From the NCBI GenBank assembly GCA_007121755.1, contig SKJZ01000055.1, forward strand, positions 1-5,165: 5,165 nt of DNA, written 5' to 3'. This DNA is from Halorhodospira sp. Its GTDB lineage: Bacteria; Pseudomonadota; Gammaproteobacteria; Nitrococcales; Halorhodospiraceae. This document shows, in pieces, positions 1-5,165 of the stretch. The translations under genes were made by a program, and so were the position numbers. The stretch's first letter is position 1. Every line of letters begins with the position of its first letter. The notes beneath the pieces were generated by a model. That model saw nothing but the letters and a program-made list of their open reading frames with translations. It searched no databases and had not been told where the DNA came from.

Positions 1-39
1 CCTTGAGAGACCTTCGGGCAGTATCCCGCCCTTGTGTCC
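1..39 (+). repeat. Left arm of 39-bp inverted repeat
   Basis: This arm begins CCTTGAGAGACC and ends GTGTCC. It is the reverse complement of 198-236 except for one T/C difference at base 32. It may continue upstream of the window. Confidence 0.9.
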
Positions 40-197
40 ATCCGGACGCGCCGAGCATCGTAGGCCGAGCGGGGCGGAGAGCGGCGCAGCCGCTCGGAGA
101 GCGCGCAAGCTGTCTGAGCGGCGCGCTAGCGCCGCGAGTTTTTGCGCGCGATCCCGAACGGCCGAGAGGCGCAGGGAACCCGAAGGGCGCGTTCGGC

Positions 198-236
198 GGA
201 CACAGGGGCGGGATACTGCCCGAAGGTCTCTCAAGG
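198..236 (-). repeat. Right arm of 39-bp inverted repeat
   Basis: This arm begins GGACAC and ends GGTCTCTCAAGG. It pairs with 1-39 at all but one position. Further inward, GCCGAACGCGCC (reverse complement of 186-197) resembles ATCCGGACGCGCC at 40-52 with one gap, so the total arm is about 50 bp. Confidence 0.9.
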
Positions 237-284
237 CCTCCAACGAAGCCATCTGCCCGGGTTGCGCTCTTCCGTGGTCCGTGT

Positions 285-340
285 ATTAACAAAAACTAAT
301 AGAATAAGTGTTTTGTTATGGGCGAGATTATATCCATTGA
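285..340 (+). promoter_or_regulatory. Putative CbbR (LysR-type) operator array upstream of cbbL
   Basis: An abrupt AT-rich island (29 of 35 bases A or T across 285-319) sits in GC-rich DNA. It holds three matches to the TNA-N7/8-TNA pattern described for CbbR sites: TTA-N8-TAA at 286-299, TAA-N8-TTA at 305-318, and TTA-N7-TGA at 328-340. The first two are also short dyads (ATTA-N8-TAAT at 285-300 and ATAA-N8-TTAT at 304-319) with centres 19 bp apart. The first also satisfies the generic LysR T-N11-A rule (T286, A298). Relative to the predicted start near 376 the sites centre at about -83, -64 and -42, which suits LysR recognition and activation sites. The motif is loose, so chance matches in AT-rich DNA are possible. 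No cbbR gene is visible in the window. Confidence 0.5.
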
Positions 341-341
341 A

Positions 342-369
342 TTTACTTTGGCTAAGCGGCGGCTATGAT
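342..369 (+). promoter_or_regulatory. Predicted sigma70-type promoter of the cbb operon
   Basis: A -35-like TTTACT at 342-347 and a -10 TATGAT at 364-369 (5 of 6 matches to TATAAT) are separated by 16 bp. Transcription would start near base 376, giving a leader of about 97 nt. The weak -35 directly after a CbbR-like site is what an activator-dependent promoter should look like. The alternative -35 TTGAAT at 337-342 leaves a 21-bp spacer and is less likely. Confidence 0.55.
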
Positions 370-378
370 GTTGCCAAG

Positions 379-451
379 ACTCCGCGAGGAGTGGGTTGCC
401 CCCGGCCCGGTTACCGTCGGGCACGGGGCGCAGGACTTCTTAATAGAATCC
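379..451 (+). promoter_or_regulatory. Structured cbbL mRNA leader with three hairpins
   Basis: Three consecutive stem-loops lie between the predicted start and the cbbL ribosome binding site. The first, 379-392, is ACTCC/GGAGT closed by a GCGA (GNRA-type) loop. The second, 398-429, is a GC-rich stem of about 11 bp (GCCCC and GCCCG arms against CGGGC and CGGGGC) with single-base bulges. The third, 433-451, pairs GGA and TTCT with AGAA and TCC, with one bulged C and loop TAAT. None is followed by a T-run, so they are not intrinsic terminators. They may stabilise the abundant cbbLS transcript or influence translation. No known riboswitch class is recognised. Confidence 0.45.
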
Positions 452-472
452 AGGACCGTTTAGGAGAAGAGC

Positions 473-1894
473 ATGGCGACCAAGACCTACAGCGCCGGCG
501 TTAAGGAGTATCGCGAGACATACTGGGAGCCGAACTACCCCATTAAAGACAGCGACTTGCTCGCCTGCTTCAAGATCACCCCGCAGCCCGGGGTATCCCG
601 CGAGGAAGCCGCGGCGGCCGTGGCGGCGGAGAGTTCCACCGGCACCTGGACGACGGTGTGGACCGACCTGCTGACCGATTTGGAGCACTACAAGGGCCGC
701 GCCTACCGGATCGAGGACGTCCCCGGCGACGACGAGACCTTCTACGCCTTCATCGCCTACCCCATCGACCTCTTCGAAGAGGGGTCCATGGTCAACGTCT
801 TCACTTCGCTGGTGGGTAACGTCTTCGGTTTCAAGGCGGTGCGCGCCTTGCGTCTCGAGGACGTCCGCTTCCCGCTGCACTACGTCATGACCTGCCCCGG
901 ACCGCCCAACGGCATCCAGGTGGAGCGTGACAAGATGAACAAGTACGGCCGTCCGCTGCTCGGCTGCACGATCAAGCCGAAGCTCGGCCTGTCGGCCAAG
1001 AACTACGGCCGCGCCGTTTACGAGTGCCTGCGCGGCGGCCTCGATTTCACCAAGGATGATGAGAACGTCAACTCCCAGCCGTTCATGCGTTGGCGCGACC
1101 GGTTCGACTTTGTCATCGAGGCCATCGAGAAGGCCGAGGCGGAGACCGGCGAGCGCAAGGGCCACTACTTGAACGTCACCGCCCCGACGCCGGAAGAGAT
1201 GTACAAGCGTGCCGAGTACGCCAAGGAGATCGGCGCGCCGATCATCATGCACGACTACATCACCGCCGGCTTCTGCGCCCACCAGGGGCTGTCCAACTGG
1301 TGCCGCGACAACGGCATGCTGTTGCACATCCACCGCGCGATGCACGCGGTGCTGGACCGCAACCCGCGCCACGGCATCCACTTCCGGGTGCTGACCAAGA
1401 TCCTGCGCCTGATGGGCGGCGATCAGCTCCACACCGGCACCGTGGTCGGCAAGCTGGAGGGCGATCGCGAGTCGACCCTGGGCTGGATCGACCTGCTGCG
1501 CAAGCCGTACGTGGAGGAGAACCGCTCCCGCGGCATCTTCTTCGACCAGGATTGGGGCGCGATGCCCGGCGCGTTCGCGGTGGCTTCCGGCGGTATCCAC
1601 GTCTGGCACATGCCGGCGCTGCTCTCCATCTTCGGTGACGACGCCGTCTTCCAGTTCGGTGGCGGCACGTTGGGCCATCCGTGGGGTAACGCGGCCGGTG
1701 CGGCCGCCAACCGCGTCGCCCTGGAGGCGTGCGTCCAGGCCCGGAACGAGGGGCGTGAACTCGAGGTGGAGGGTAAGGAGATCCTGACCAACGCGGCGAA
1801 GAACAGCCCGGAGCTGAAGGCCGCGATGGAGACTTGGAAGGAGATCAAGTTCGAGTTCGATACCGTCGACAAGCTGGACACGGCGCATCGGTAA
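473..1894 (+). CDS. cbbL: RuBisCO large subunit, form IA (IAq type)
   Basis: This 473-residue protein is the catalytic subunit of ribulose-1,5-bisphosphate carboxylase/oxygenase, which fixes CO2 in the Calvin cycle as a cytoplasmic L8S8 enzyme. The length is typical of form IA. The carbamylated lysine and Mg2+ ligands appear as K194, D196 and E197 in GLDFTKDDE. Catalytic K168 and K170 lie in TIKPK, and mobile loop 6 carries K327 in GKLEG. Substrate-binding residues include E53, T58, W59, N116, H287, R288, H320, S372, G373, G374 and G396-G398. All expected active-site positions are intact. The start is supported by AGGAG at 462-466, six bases before the ATG. Residue 72 is His; in the carboxysomal enzyme of Halothiobacillus I recall Tyr there, used for CsoS2 binding. 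Asp82, which I recall as an activase-interaction residue, is present. cbbS and the cbbQO activase genes follow. Confidence 0.98.
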   Translation: MATKTYSAGVKEYRETYWEPNYPIKDSDLLACFKITPQPGVSREEAAAAVAAESSTGTWTTVWTDLLTDLEHYKGRAYRIEDVPGDDETFYAFIAYPIDLFEEGSMVNVFTSLVGNVFGFKAVRALRLEDVRFPLHYVMTCPGPPNGIQVERDKMNKYGRPLLGCTIKPKLGLSAKNYGRAVYECLRGGLDFTKDDENVNSQPFMRWRDRFDFVIEAIEKAEAETGERKGHYLNVTAPTPEEMYKRAEYAKEIGAPIIMHDYITAGFCAHQGLSNWCRDNGMLLHIHRAMHAVLDRNPRHGIHFRVLTKILRLMGGDQLHTGTVVGKLEGDRESTLGWIDLLRKPYVEENRSRGIFFDQDWGAMPGAFAVASGGIHVWHMPALLSIFGDDAVFQFGGGTLGHPWGNAAGAAANRVALEACVQARNEGRELEVEGKEILTNAAKNSPELKAAMETWKEIKFEFDTVDKLDTAHR

Positions 1895-1909
1895 AACTGT
1901 TGCAAGAGG

Positions 1910-1960
1910 CAAGTTCCAAGGCGCAAGAGAGCACTCTTGAGACTTGAAACCGGAAACTTG
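1910..1960 (+). repeat. Imperfect stem-loop in the cbbL-cbbS spacer
   Basis: The 89-nt spacer contains nested inverted repeats. An inner hairpin pairs CAAGAG (1924-1929) with CTCTTG (1934-1939) across loop AGCA. An outer stem pairs CAAGTTCC (1910-1917) with GGAAACTTG (1952-1960), with one bulged A. A further CAAG/CTTG pair (1917-1920 with 1943-1946) lies between them as an alternative pairing. No T-run follows, so this is not an intrinsic terminator. A role in mRNA stability or in balancing cbbL and cbbS is inference. Confidence 0.5.
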
Positions 1961-1983
1961 TACCTCCCGAGAGGAATTCGATC

Positions 1984-2343
1984 ATGAGCGAGATTCAGGA
2001 TTACAAGTCGAAGCTTTCCGATCCGGCCAGCCGCCGGTTCGAGACCTTCTCCTACCTGCCGGAGATGACCGACGAGCAGATCCGCAAGCAGGTGGAGTAC
2101 ATCGTCAAGCAGGGTTGGAACCCGGCCGTGGAGCACACCGAGCCGGAGAACTCCTTCGACCACTACTGGTACATGTGGAAGTTGCCGATGTTCGGCGAGA
2201 CCGATGTGGACGCCATCCTCAACGAGGCGGAGGCCTGTCACAAGGCGCATCCGGGGCACCACGTCCGGCTCGTCGGCTACGACAACTACAAGCAGAGCCA
2301 AGGGGCGGCGATGGTGATCTACCGGGGACCGATCGAGGTCTGA
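1984..2343 (+). CDS. cbbS: RuBisCO small subunit, form IA (IAq type)
   Basis: This 119-residue protein is the small subunit that caps the L8 core of form I RuBisCO in the cytoplasm and is needed for full activity. Family hallmarks are ETFSYLPEM at 20-28, YWYMWKLPMFG at 61-71, YDNYKQSQG at 99-107 and the terminal strand VIYRG at 111-115. Compared with the carboxysomal small subunit of Halothiobacillus as I remember it, the segment between DYK (6-8) and ETF (20-22) is six residues longer (around LSDPAS, 11-16). Such an insertion is described for the noncarboxysomal IAq group. The ATG is set by AGAGGA at 1970-1975, eight bases upstream. It is surely cotranscribed with cbbL and is followed by a strong terminator. 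Confidence 0.97.
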   Translation: MSEIQDYKSKLSDPASRRFETFSYLPEMTDEQIRKQVEYIVKQGWNPAVEHTEPENSFDHYWYMWKLPMFGETDVDAILNEAEACHKAHPGHHVRLVGYDNYKQSQGAAMVIYRGPIEV

Positions 2344-2368
2344 GCCGGCGGAGCGCCTGAGCTTTGAG

Positions 2369-2403
2369 GGCCTCCGGCCGGTTTCCGGCCGGGGGCCTTT
2401 TTT
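2369..2403 (+). terminator. Strong intrinsic terminator between cbbS and cbbQ
   Basis: A 13-bp stem (2369-2381 with 2385-2397) contains one T-G pair and is otherwise perfect, mostly G-C. It has a TTT loop and is followed directly by six T residues at 2398-2403. It starts 26 bases after the cbbS stop codon and ends 25 bases before the cbbQ ATG. It should end most transcripts after cbbLS, leaving cbbQO to read-through or its own promoter. I see no convincing separate cbbQ promoter in the short remaining gap. Confidence 0.92.
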
Positions 2404-2428
2404 CGGAGGCAGTGAGGAGCCGTTGGCA

Positions 2429-3235
2429 ATGAGTGAGCACGACATCGAGCAGTACAAGGTGACCGAAACGCCGTACTACCGCCCGGTGGCCGACGAGGTG
2501 GATCTGTACGAGGCGGCCTATCAGGCGCGTATGCCGGTGATGCTCAAAGGCCCCACCGGGTGCGGCAAGTCGCGTTTCGTCGAGTATATGGCGTGGAAAC
2601 TTGGCCGGCCGCTGGTGACGGTGGCGTGTAACGAGGACATGACGGCGGGCGATCTGGTCGGCCGTTATTTGCTCGACGCCGAGGGTACGCGGTGGCAGGA
2701 CGGCCCGTTGACAGTCGCCGCCCGCATCGGCGCCATCTGCTACCTGGATGAAGTGGTCGAGGCGCGCCAGGACACCACCGTGGTTATCCACCCCCTCACC
2801 GACCACCGGCGCACCTTGCCGTTGGAGAAGAAGGGCGAGATCGTCCACGCCGACGACCGTTTCCATTTGGTGATTTCCTACAACCCCGGCTACCAGTCGT
2901 TGATGAAGGATCTGAAACAGTCGACCAAGCAACGGTTCGGCGCCCTCGATTTCGACTACCCGGAGGCGGAGGTCGAGGCCGAGATTGTCGCCCACGAGAC
3001 CGGAGTCGACGGCGATATCGCCAACAAGCTGGTGCAGATCGCTCATCGCGCCCGTAATTTGAAGGGGCACGGCCTCGATGAGGGCATCTCCACCCGGCTG
3101 TTGGTCTACGCCGCCAGCTTGATCGCCAAGGGCATCGAGCCGCGGGCGGCCTGCACCATGTCGCTGGTCCGGCCGCTGACCGACGATCCGGACATGCGGG
3201 ATACATTGGATCAGGCCGTGGCCACCTACTTCTGA
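2429..3235 (+). CDS. cbbQ: CbbQ, MoxR-family AAA+ motor of RuBisCO activase
   Basis: This 268-residue AAA+ ATPase forms hexamers that, together with CbbO, remodel RuBisCO and release inhibitory sugar phosphates; it is a relative of NorQ. Walker A is GPTGCGKS at 41-48. Walker B is ICYLDE at 103-108, with D107 and E108. The sensor 1 region is SYNPGYQ (N152), a likely arginine finger is R169 in TKQRFGALDF, and sensor 2 is R223 in GISTRLL. The C-terminal part from about 180 corresponds to the CbbQ/NorQ C-terminal domain. The ATG at 2429 is preferred because GAGGAG at 2414-2419 lies nine bases upstream. A TTG at 2423 would add two residues but sits only three bases from that site. It lies just beyond the post-cbbS terminator and 31 bases before cbbO, so Q and O form a tight pair. 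Confidence 0.96.
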   Translation: MSEHDIEQYKVTETPYYRPVADEVDLYEAAYQARMPVMLKGPTGCGKSRFVEYMAWKLGRPLVTVACNEDMTAGDLVGRYLLDAEGTRWQDGPLTVAARIGAICYLDEVVEARQDTTVVIHPLTDHRRTLPLEKKGEIVHADDRFHLVISYNPGYQSLMKDLKQSTKQRFGALDFDYPEAEVEAEIVAHETGVDGDIANKLVQIAHRARNLKGHGLDEGISTRLLVYAASLIAKGIEPRAACTMSLVRPLTDDPDMRDTLDQAVATYF

Positions 3236-3266
3236 TTCGACTTCCTGGCCGTGGGAGACGACCGTT

Positions 3267-5165
3267 ATGACGGTAAGGCTCGACGACTACCGGGAGGCCC
3301 TGGAGGCGGTGGATCCCCATGTGCGGGATACGCTGGAGGCGACCTTCGCCGAGGCCTCCAGAGTGATGTCGCCCCGTGGGTTGCAACACTACATGGAGGG
3401 CGCGCGCGTCCTGTCCGAGTTGGGGCGGGGCACCGACCTGGTCACCTCCTATCTCGAGGCGATGCCCGGCGTCGCCAAGGAGGTGGGCGAAGACGTGGTG
3501 CCGGAGATCGTAACCGGGGCGATGAAGCTCTCGTCGATGGTCAGCGGCCAAGTCATTGCGCTGCTGCTCTCCACCATGCCGACCGCCGCGTCCCGGTTGG
3601 GCGATCCGGAATTGGTTCGCCAGTACCTGTCGCTGGTTCACCAGCTGTCCGCCAAGGCGCCCCGGGGGCTCCGCCCGATGCTGGAGCATCTGGACCAGCT
3701 GTTCGGCAAGCTGACCCTCGGAGGACTGCGCCGCTGGGCGATGTGGGGCGCCCAGGCCCACGCCCGCGATTTCGAGCAGCAGCGGGGATACTTCGGCCTG
3801 GAGACCGCGGACAGTCAAGCCCTGTTGCAACAGGAGCGACGGGGTACGCTCTTTGTCGATAATCAGCGCAAGCTCAATTTCTACCTCCGCGCCTTGTGGG
3901 GCCGCGACTTCTTCATGCGGCCCACTTCCGGGGACTTCGAGACGCGGGAGGGTTATAAGCCGTTTATCGAGCAGCGGGTGATCCACCTGCCCGACGCGTA
4001 CGACGACTACCACGGGTTGCCCGGAAAGGATCTATACCGGGCGGCCGCCGCGCACGCCGCGGCTCACCTGATCTACACCACCGAGCCGATCTCGCCGGAG
4101 ATGCTCAAGCCGGCCCAAATGGTGATCATCGGCTTGGTGGAGGACGCCCGGGTCGAGCATTTGGCCGCGCGGGAGTTCCCGGGGTTGCACCGGCTTTGGC
4201 TCTCCTTCCATGAGAAGCTGTGGGAGGAGAGCCGCTCCCGCGAGCCGGTGGTCGATCTGTTGGAGCGGGCCGCCCACGCCATGCTCGATCCGGACTACCG
4301 CGACGCCGATCCGTGGGTCCGCGGCGTACAGGAGATCTTCTTCGCGCAGTTCAAGGACCGGCCCCACGACGTTGCCCTCTCCTGGGAGTTGGGCCTTGAG
4401 TTTTATAACAGCCTCGCGCGGGCGCACGCGCTGCCCAACTACCGGGTGCTGCAATCGGTCGCCGTGCCGTACCGGGACGACAACCGCTACCTCTTTGCCG
4501 CCGACGAGCAGGAGTGGCAAGACGCCGAGTACGTCCCCGCCAGCCACCGGCAGGTACGCAAGACCGTCAATCTGATGGAGATGGTCAACGAGATCGACTG
4601 CGAGCTGGCCGGGGACGACGCGCAAGAGGTATGGATTCTCGAGTCGGAGTTGTTCCCATACGAAGACGAGGGGATCAGCTACAACCAGATGGAGGGGCGC
4701 GAGCCGGTCAGTCCGCCCTTCCATTACCAGGAGTGGGACTACCAGGTCCAGCTCCACCGCCCCAATTGGGCGACGGTCATCGAGAAGCGCCCAAGCCGGG
4801 GCGATCCGGCGGAGATCGATGCGGTGCTCAATGAGCACCGGCCGATCGCCAGCCGCTTGCGCTACATGATCGACGCCCTCCAGCCCCAGGGGTTGATGCG
4901 GATGCGCCGCCAGGAGGACGGCGATGAACTCGACATCGACGCCGCGGTGCGCGCCATGGTCGACCTGCGACTCGGTATGAGTCCGGATCCGCGGGTGAAT
5001 ACACGCCATATCCGCAAGACGCGGGATCTGGCCGTCCTCCTGTTGCTCGACCTCTCCGAATCGACCAACGACACGGTGAACGGCAGCGAAAAGACCGTGC
5101 TCCAACTCACCCGCGAGGCTACCGCGTTGCTGAGTTGGGCCATCGACGGGATTGGCGACCCCTTC
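3267..5165 (+). CDS. cbbO: CbbO, vWA-domain adaptor of RuBisCO activase (3' end missing)
   Basis: The first 633 residues of CbbO, a NorD relative that docks CbbQ hexamers onto RuBisCO, are encoded here without a stop. Full-length homologues are roughly 750-800 residues, so part of the C-terminal vWA domain lies beyond the window. The frame is open throughout. The N-terminal region (about 1-250) is mostly predicted helical. A central segment has HAAAH (263-267) followed by LVEDARVE (290-297). Conserved-looking YQEWDY (487-492) and HRPNWATVIE (497-506) resemble NorD/CbbO signatures. The vWA domain begins near 585, and its MIDAS motif is DLSES with D595, S597 and S599, which binds a metal ion and in studied CbbO proteins contributes to RuBisCO recognition. 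The ATG at 3267 follows GGGAG (3253-3257) by nine bases. No transmembrane segment or signal peptide is seen, so it is probably cytoplasmic. Confidence 0.95.
   Translation, partial: MTVRLDDYREALEAVDPHVRDTLEATFAEASRVMSPRGLQHYMEGARVLSELGRGTDLVTSYLEAMPGVAKEVGEDVVPEIVTGAMKLSSMVSGQVIALLLSTMPTAASRLGDPELVRQYLSLVHQLSAKAPRGLRPMLEHLDQLFGKLTLGGLRRWAMWGAQAHARDFEQQRGYFGLETADSQALLQQERRGTLFVDNQRKLNFYLRALWGRDFFMRPTSGDFETREGYKPFIEQRVIHLPDAYDDYHGLPGKDLYRAAAAHAAAHLIYTTEPISPEMLKPAQMVIIGLVEDARVEHLAAREFPGLHRLWLSFHEKLWEESRSREPVVDLLERAAHAMLDPDYRDADPWVRGVQEIFFAQFKDRPHDVALSWELGLEFYNSLARAHALPNYRVLQSVAVPYRDDNRYLFAADEQEWQDAEYVPASHRQVRKTVNLMEMVNEIDCELAGDDAQEVWILESELFPYEDEGISYNQMEGREPVSPPFHYQEWDYQVQLHRPNWATVIEKRPSRGDPAEIDAVLNEHRPIASRLRYMIDALQPQGLMRMRRQEDGDELDIDAAVRAMVDLRLGMSPDPRVNTRHIRKTRDLAVLLLLDLSESTNDTVNGSEKTVLQLTREATALLSWAIDGIGDPF

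Larger units (their letters stand above)
1..236. mobile_element. MITE-like palindromic element with long inverted repeats
   Basis: This gene-free GC-rich block is bounded by 39-bp inverted repeats at 1-39 and 198-236 that match at 38 of 39 positions. The similarity continues inward with a one-base gap to about base 52. The interior is also palindromic: a 7-bp stem at 79-95 (GAGCGGC/GCCGCTC, loop GCA), an 8-bp stem pairing 101-108 with 142-149 (GCGCGCAA/TTGCGCGC), and inside it a 7-bp stem at 118-135. Open frames cross the block but none resembles a protein, and no transposase is present. The design fits a nonautonomous miniature element or dispersed intergenic palindrome. Its core resembles GC-rich repeats I remember from other gammaproteobacterial genomes, but I could not search. 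The left repeat begins at base 1, so the true left end and any target-site duplication may lie outside the window. It ends 48 bases before the first CbbR-like site. Confidence 0.6.

Noticed and set aside
1..236. CRISPR array, integron attC site or tRNA gene in the palindromic upstream block
   Set aside because: There are no regularly spaced direct repeats, no recognisable attC core sites and no tRNA cloverleaf. The structure is explained by the inverted repeats.
3..299. Overlapping open frames in the palindromic element (3-299, 32-289)
   Set aside because: The translations are arginine- and alanine-rich, overlap in several frames and lie on inverted repeats. They look like by-products of GC-rich palindromic DNA.
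398..429. GC-rich leader hairpin as an intrinsic terminator or attenuator
   Set aside because: It is followed by GCAGGACTT rather than a run of T, so the termination signature is missing.
440..1912. 490-codon open frame on the minus strand opposite cbbL
   Set aside because: It is antisense to an unmistakable cbbL and has low-complexity, valine/glycine/arginine-rich content typical of GC-rich shadow frames, with no recognisable domain.
2423..2428. TTG start for cbbQ adding two residues
   Set aside because: It lies only three bases from the GAGGAG ribosome binding site. The ATG at 2429 has a nine-base spacing and a better start codon.
3251..3862. 203-codon forward frame starting at GTG 3251
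   Set aside because: It overlaps the N-terminal part of cbbO in another frame and has no recognisable protein features. The cbbO frame stays open for 633 codons and carries family motifs.
4032..5105. 357-codon minus-strand frame opposite cbbO
   Set aside because: It is a shadow of the cbbO reading frame, with no ribosome binding context or family resemblance noticed.

Overview
The window carries the start of a noncarboxysomal form I RuBisCO operon, cbbL-cbbS-cbbQ-cbbO, all on the + strand. It encodes the large and small RuBisCO subunits followed by the two-part RuBisCO activase (the CbbQ AAA+ motor and the CbbO vWA adaptor). The DNA is GC-rich. The CbbL sequence is very close to form IA enzymes of sulfur-oxidising gammaproteobacteria, and the L-S-Q-O order is the classic form IAq arrangement. 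The source is therefore most likely a chemolithoautotrophic or phototrophic gammaproteobacterium, perhaps Ectothiorhodospiraceae-like. That assignment comes from remembered similarity, not from a search.

Layout. Bases 1-236 are a GC-rich, gene-free palindromic element bounded by 39-bp inverted repeats with a single mismatch; it looks like a nonautonomous, MITE-like repeat. Bases 237-284 show nothing recognisable. Bases 285-369 form an AT-rich control region with three LysR-type (CbbR-like) half-palindromes and a good sigma70-type promoter. Bases about 376-472 are a leader containing three hairpins. cbbL (473-1894) and cbbS (1984-2343) follow, separated by an 89-nt spacer that can fold into a long stem. 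A very strong intrinsic terminator (2369-2403) lies just after cbbS, followed closely by cbbQ (2429-3235) and cbbO (3267 onward). cbbO runs off the window inside its vWA domain.

How it works together. CbbL8S8 carboxylates ribulose-1,5-bisphosphate in the Calvin cycle. CbbQ hexamers, tethered to RuBisCO through CbbO, use ATP to remodel inhibited active sites. The terminator between cbbS and cbbQ probably sets a high RuBisCO-to-activase transcript ratio, with cbbQO fed by read-through or a separate weak promoter. All catalytic residues I checked in CbbL and CbbQ are present, so these genes look functional.

I do not see a previously undescribed system here. The points most worth a second look are the palindromic element abutting the operator, the structured leader and spacers, the terminator inside the operon, and a conserved-looking His/Glu cluster in CbbO.
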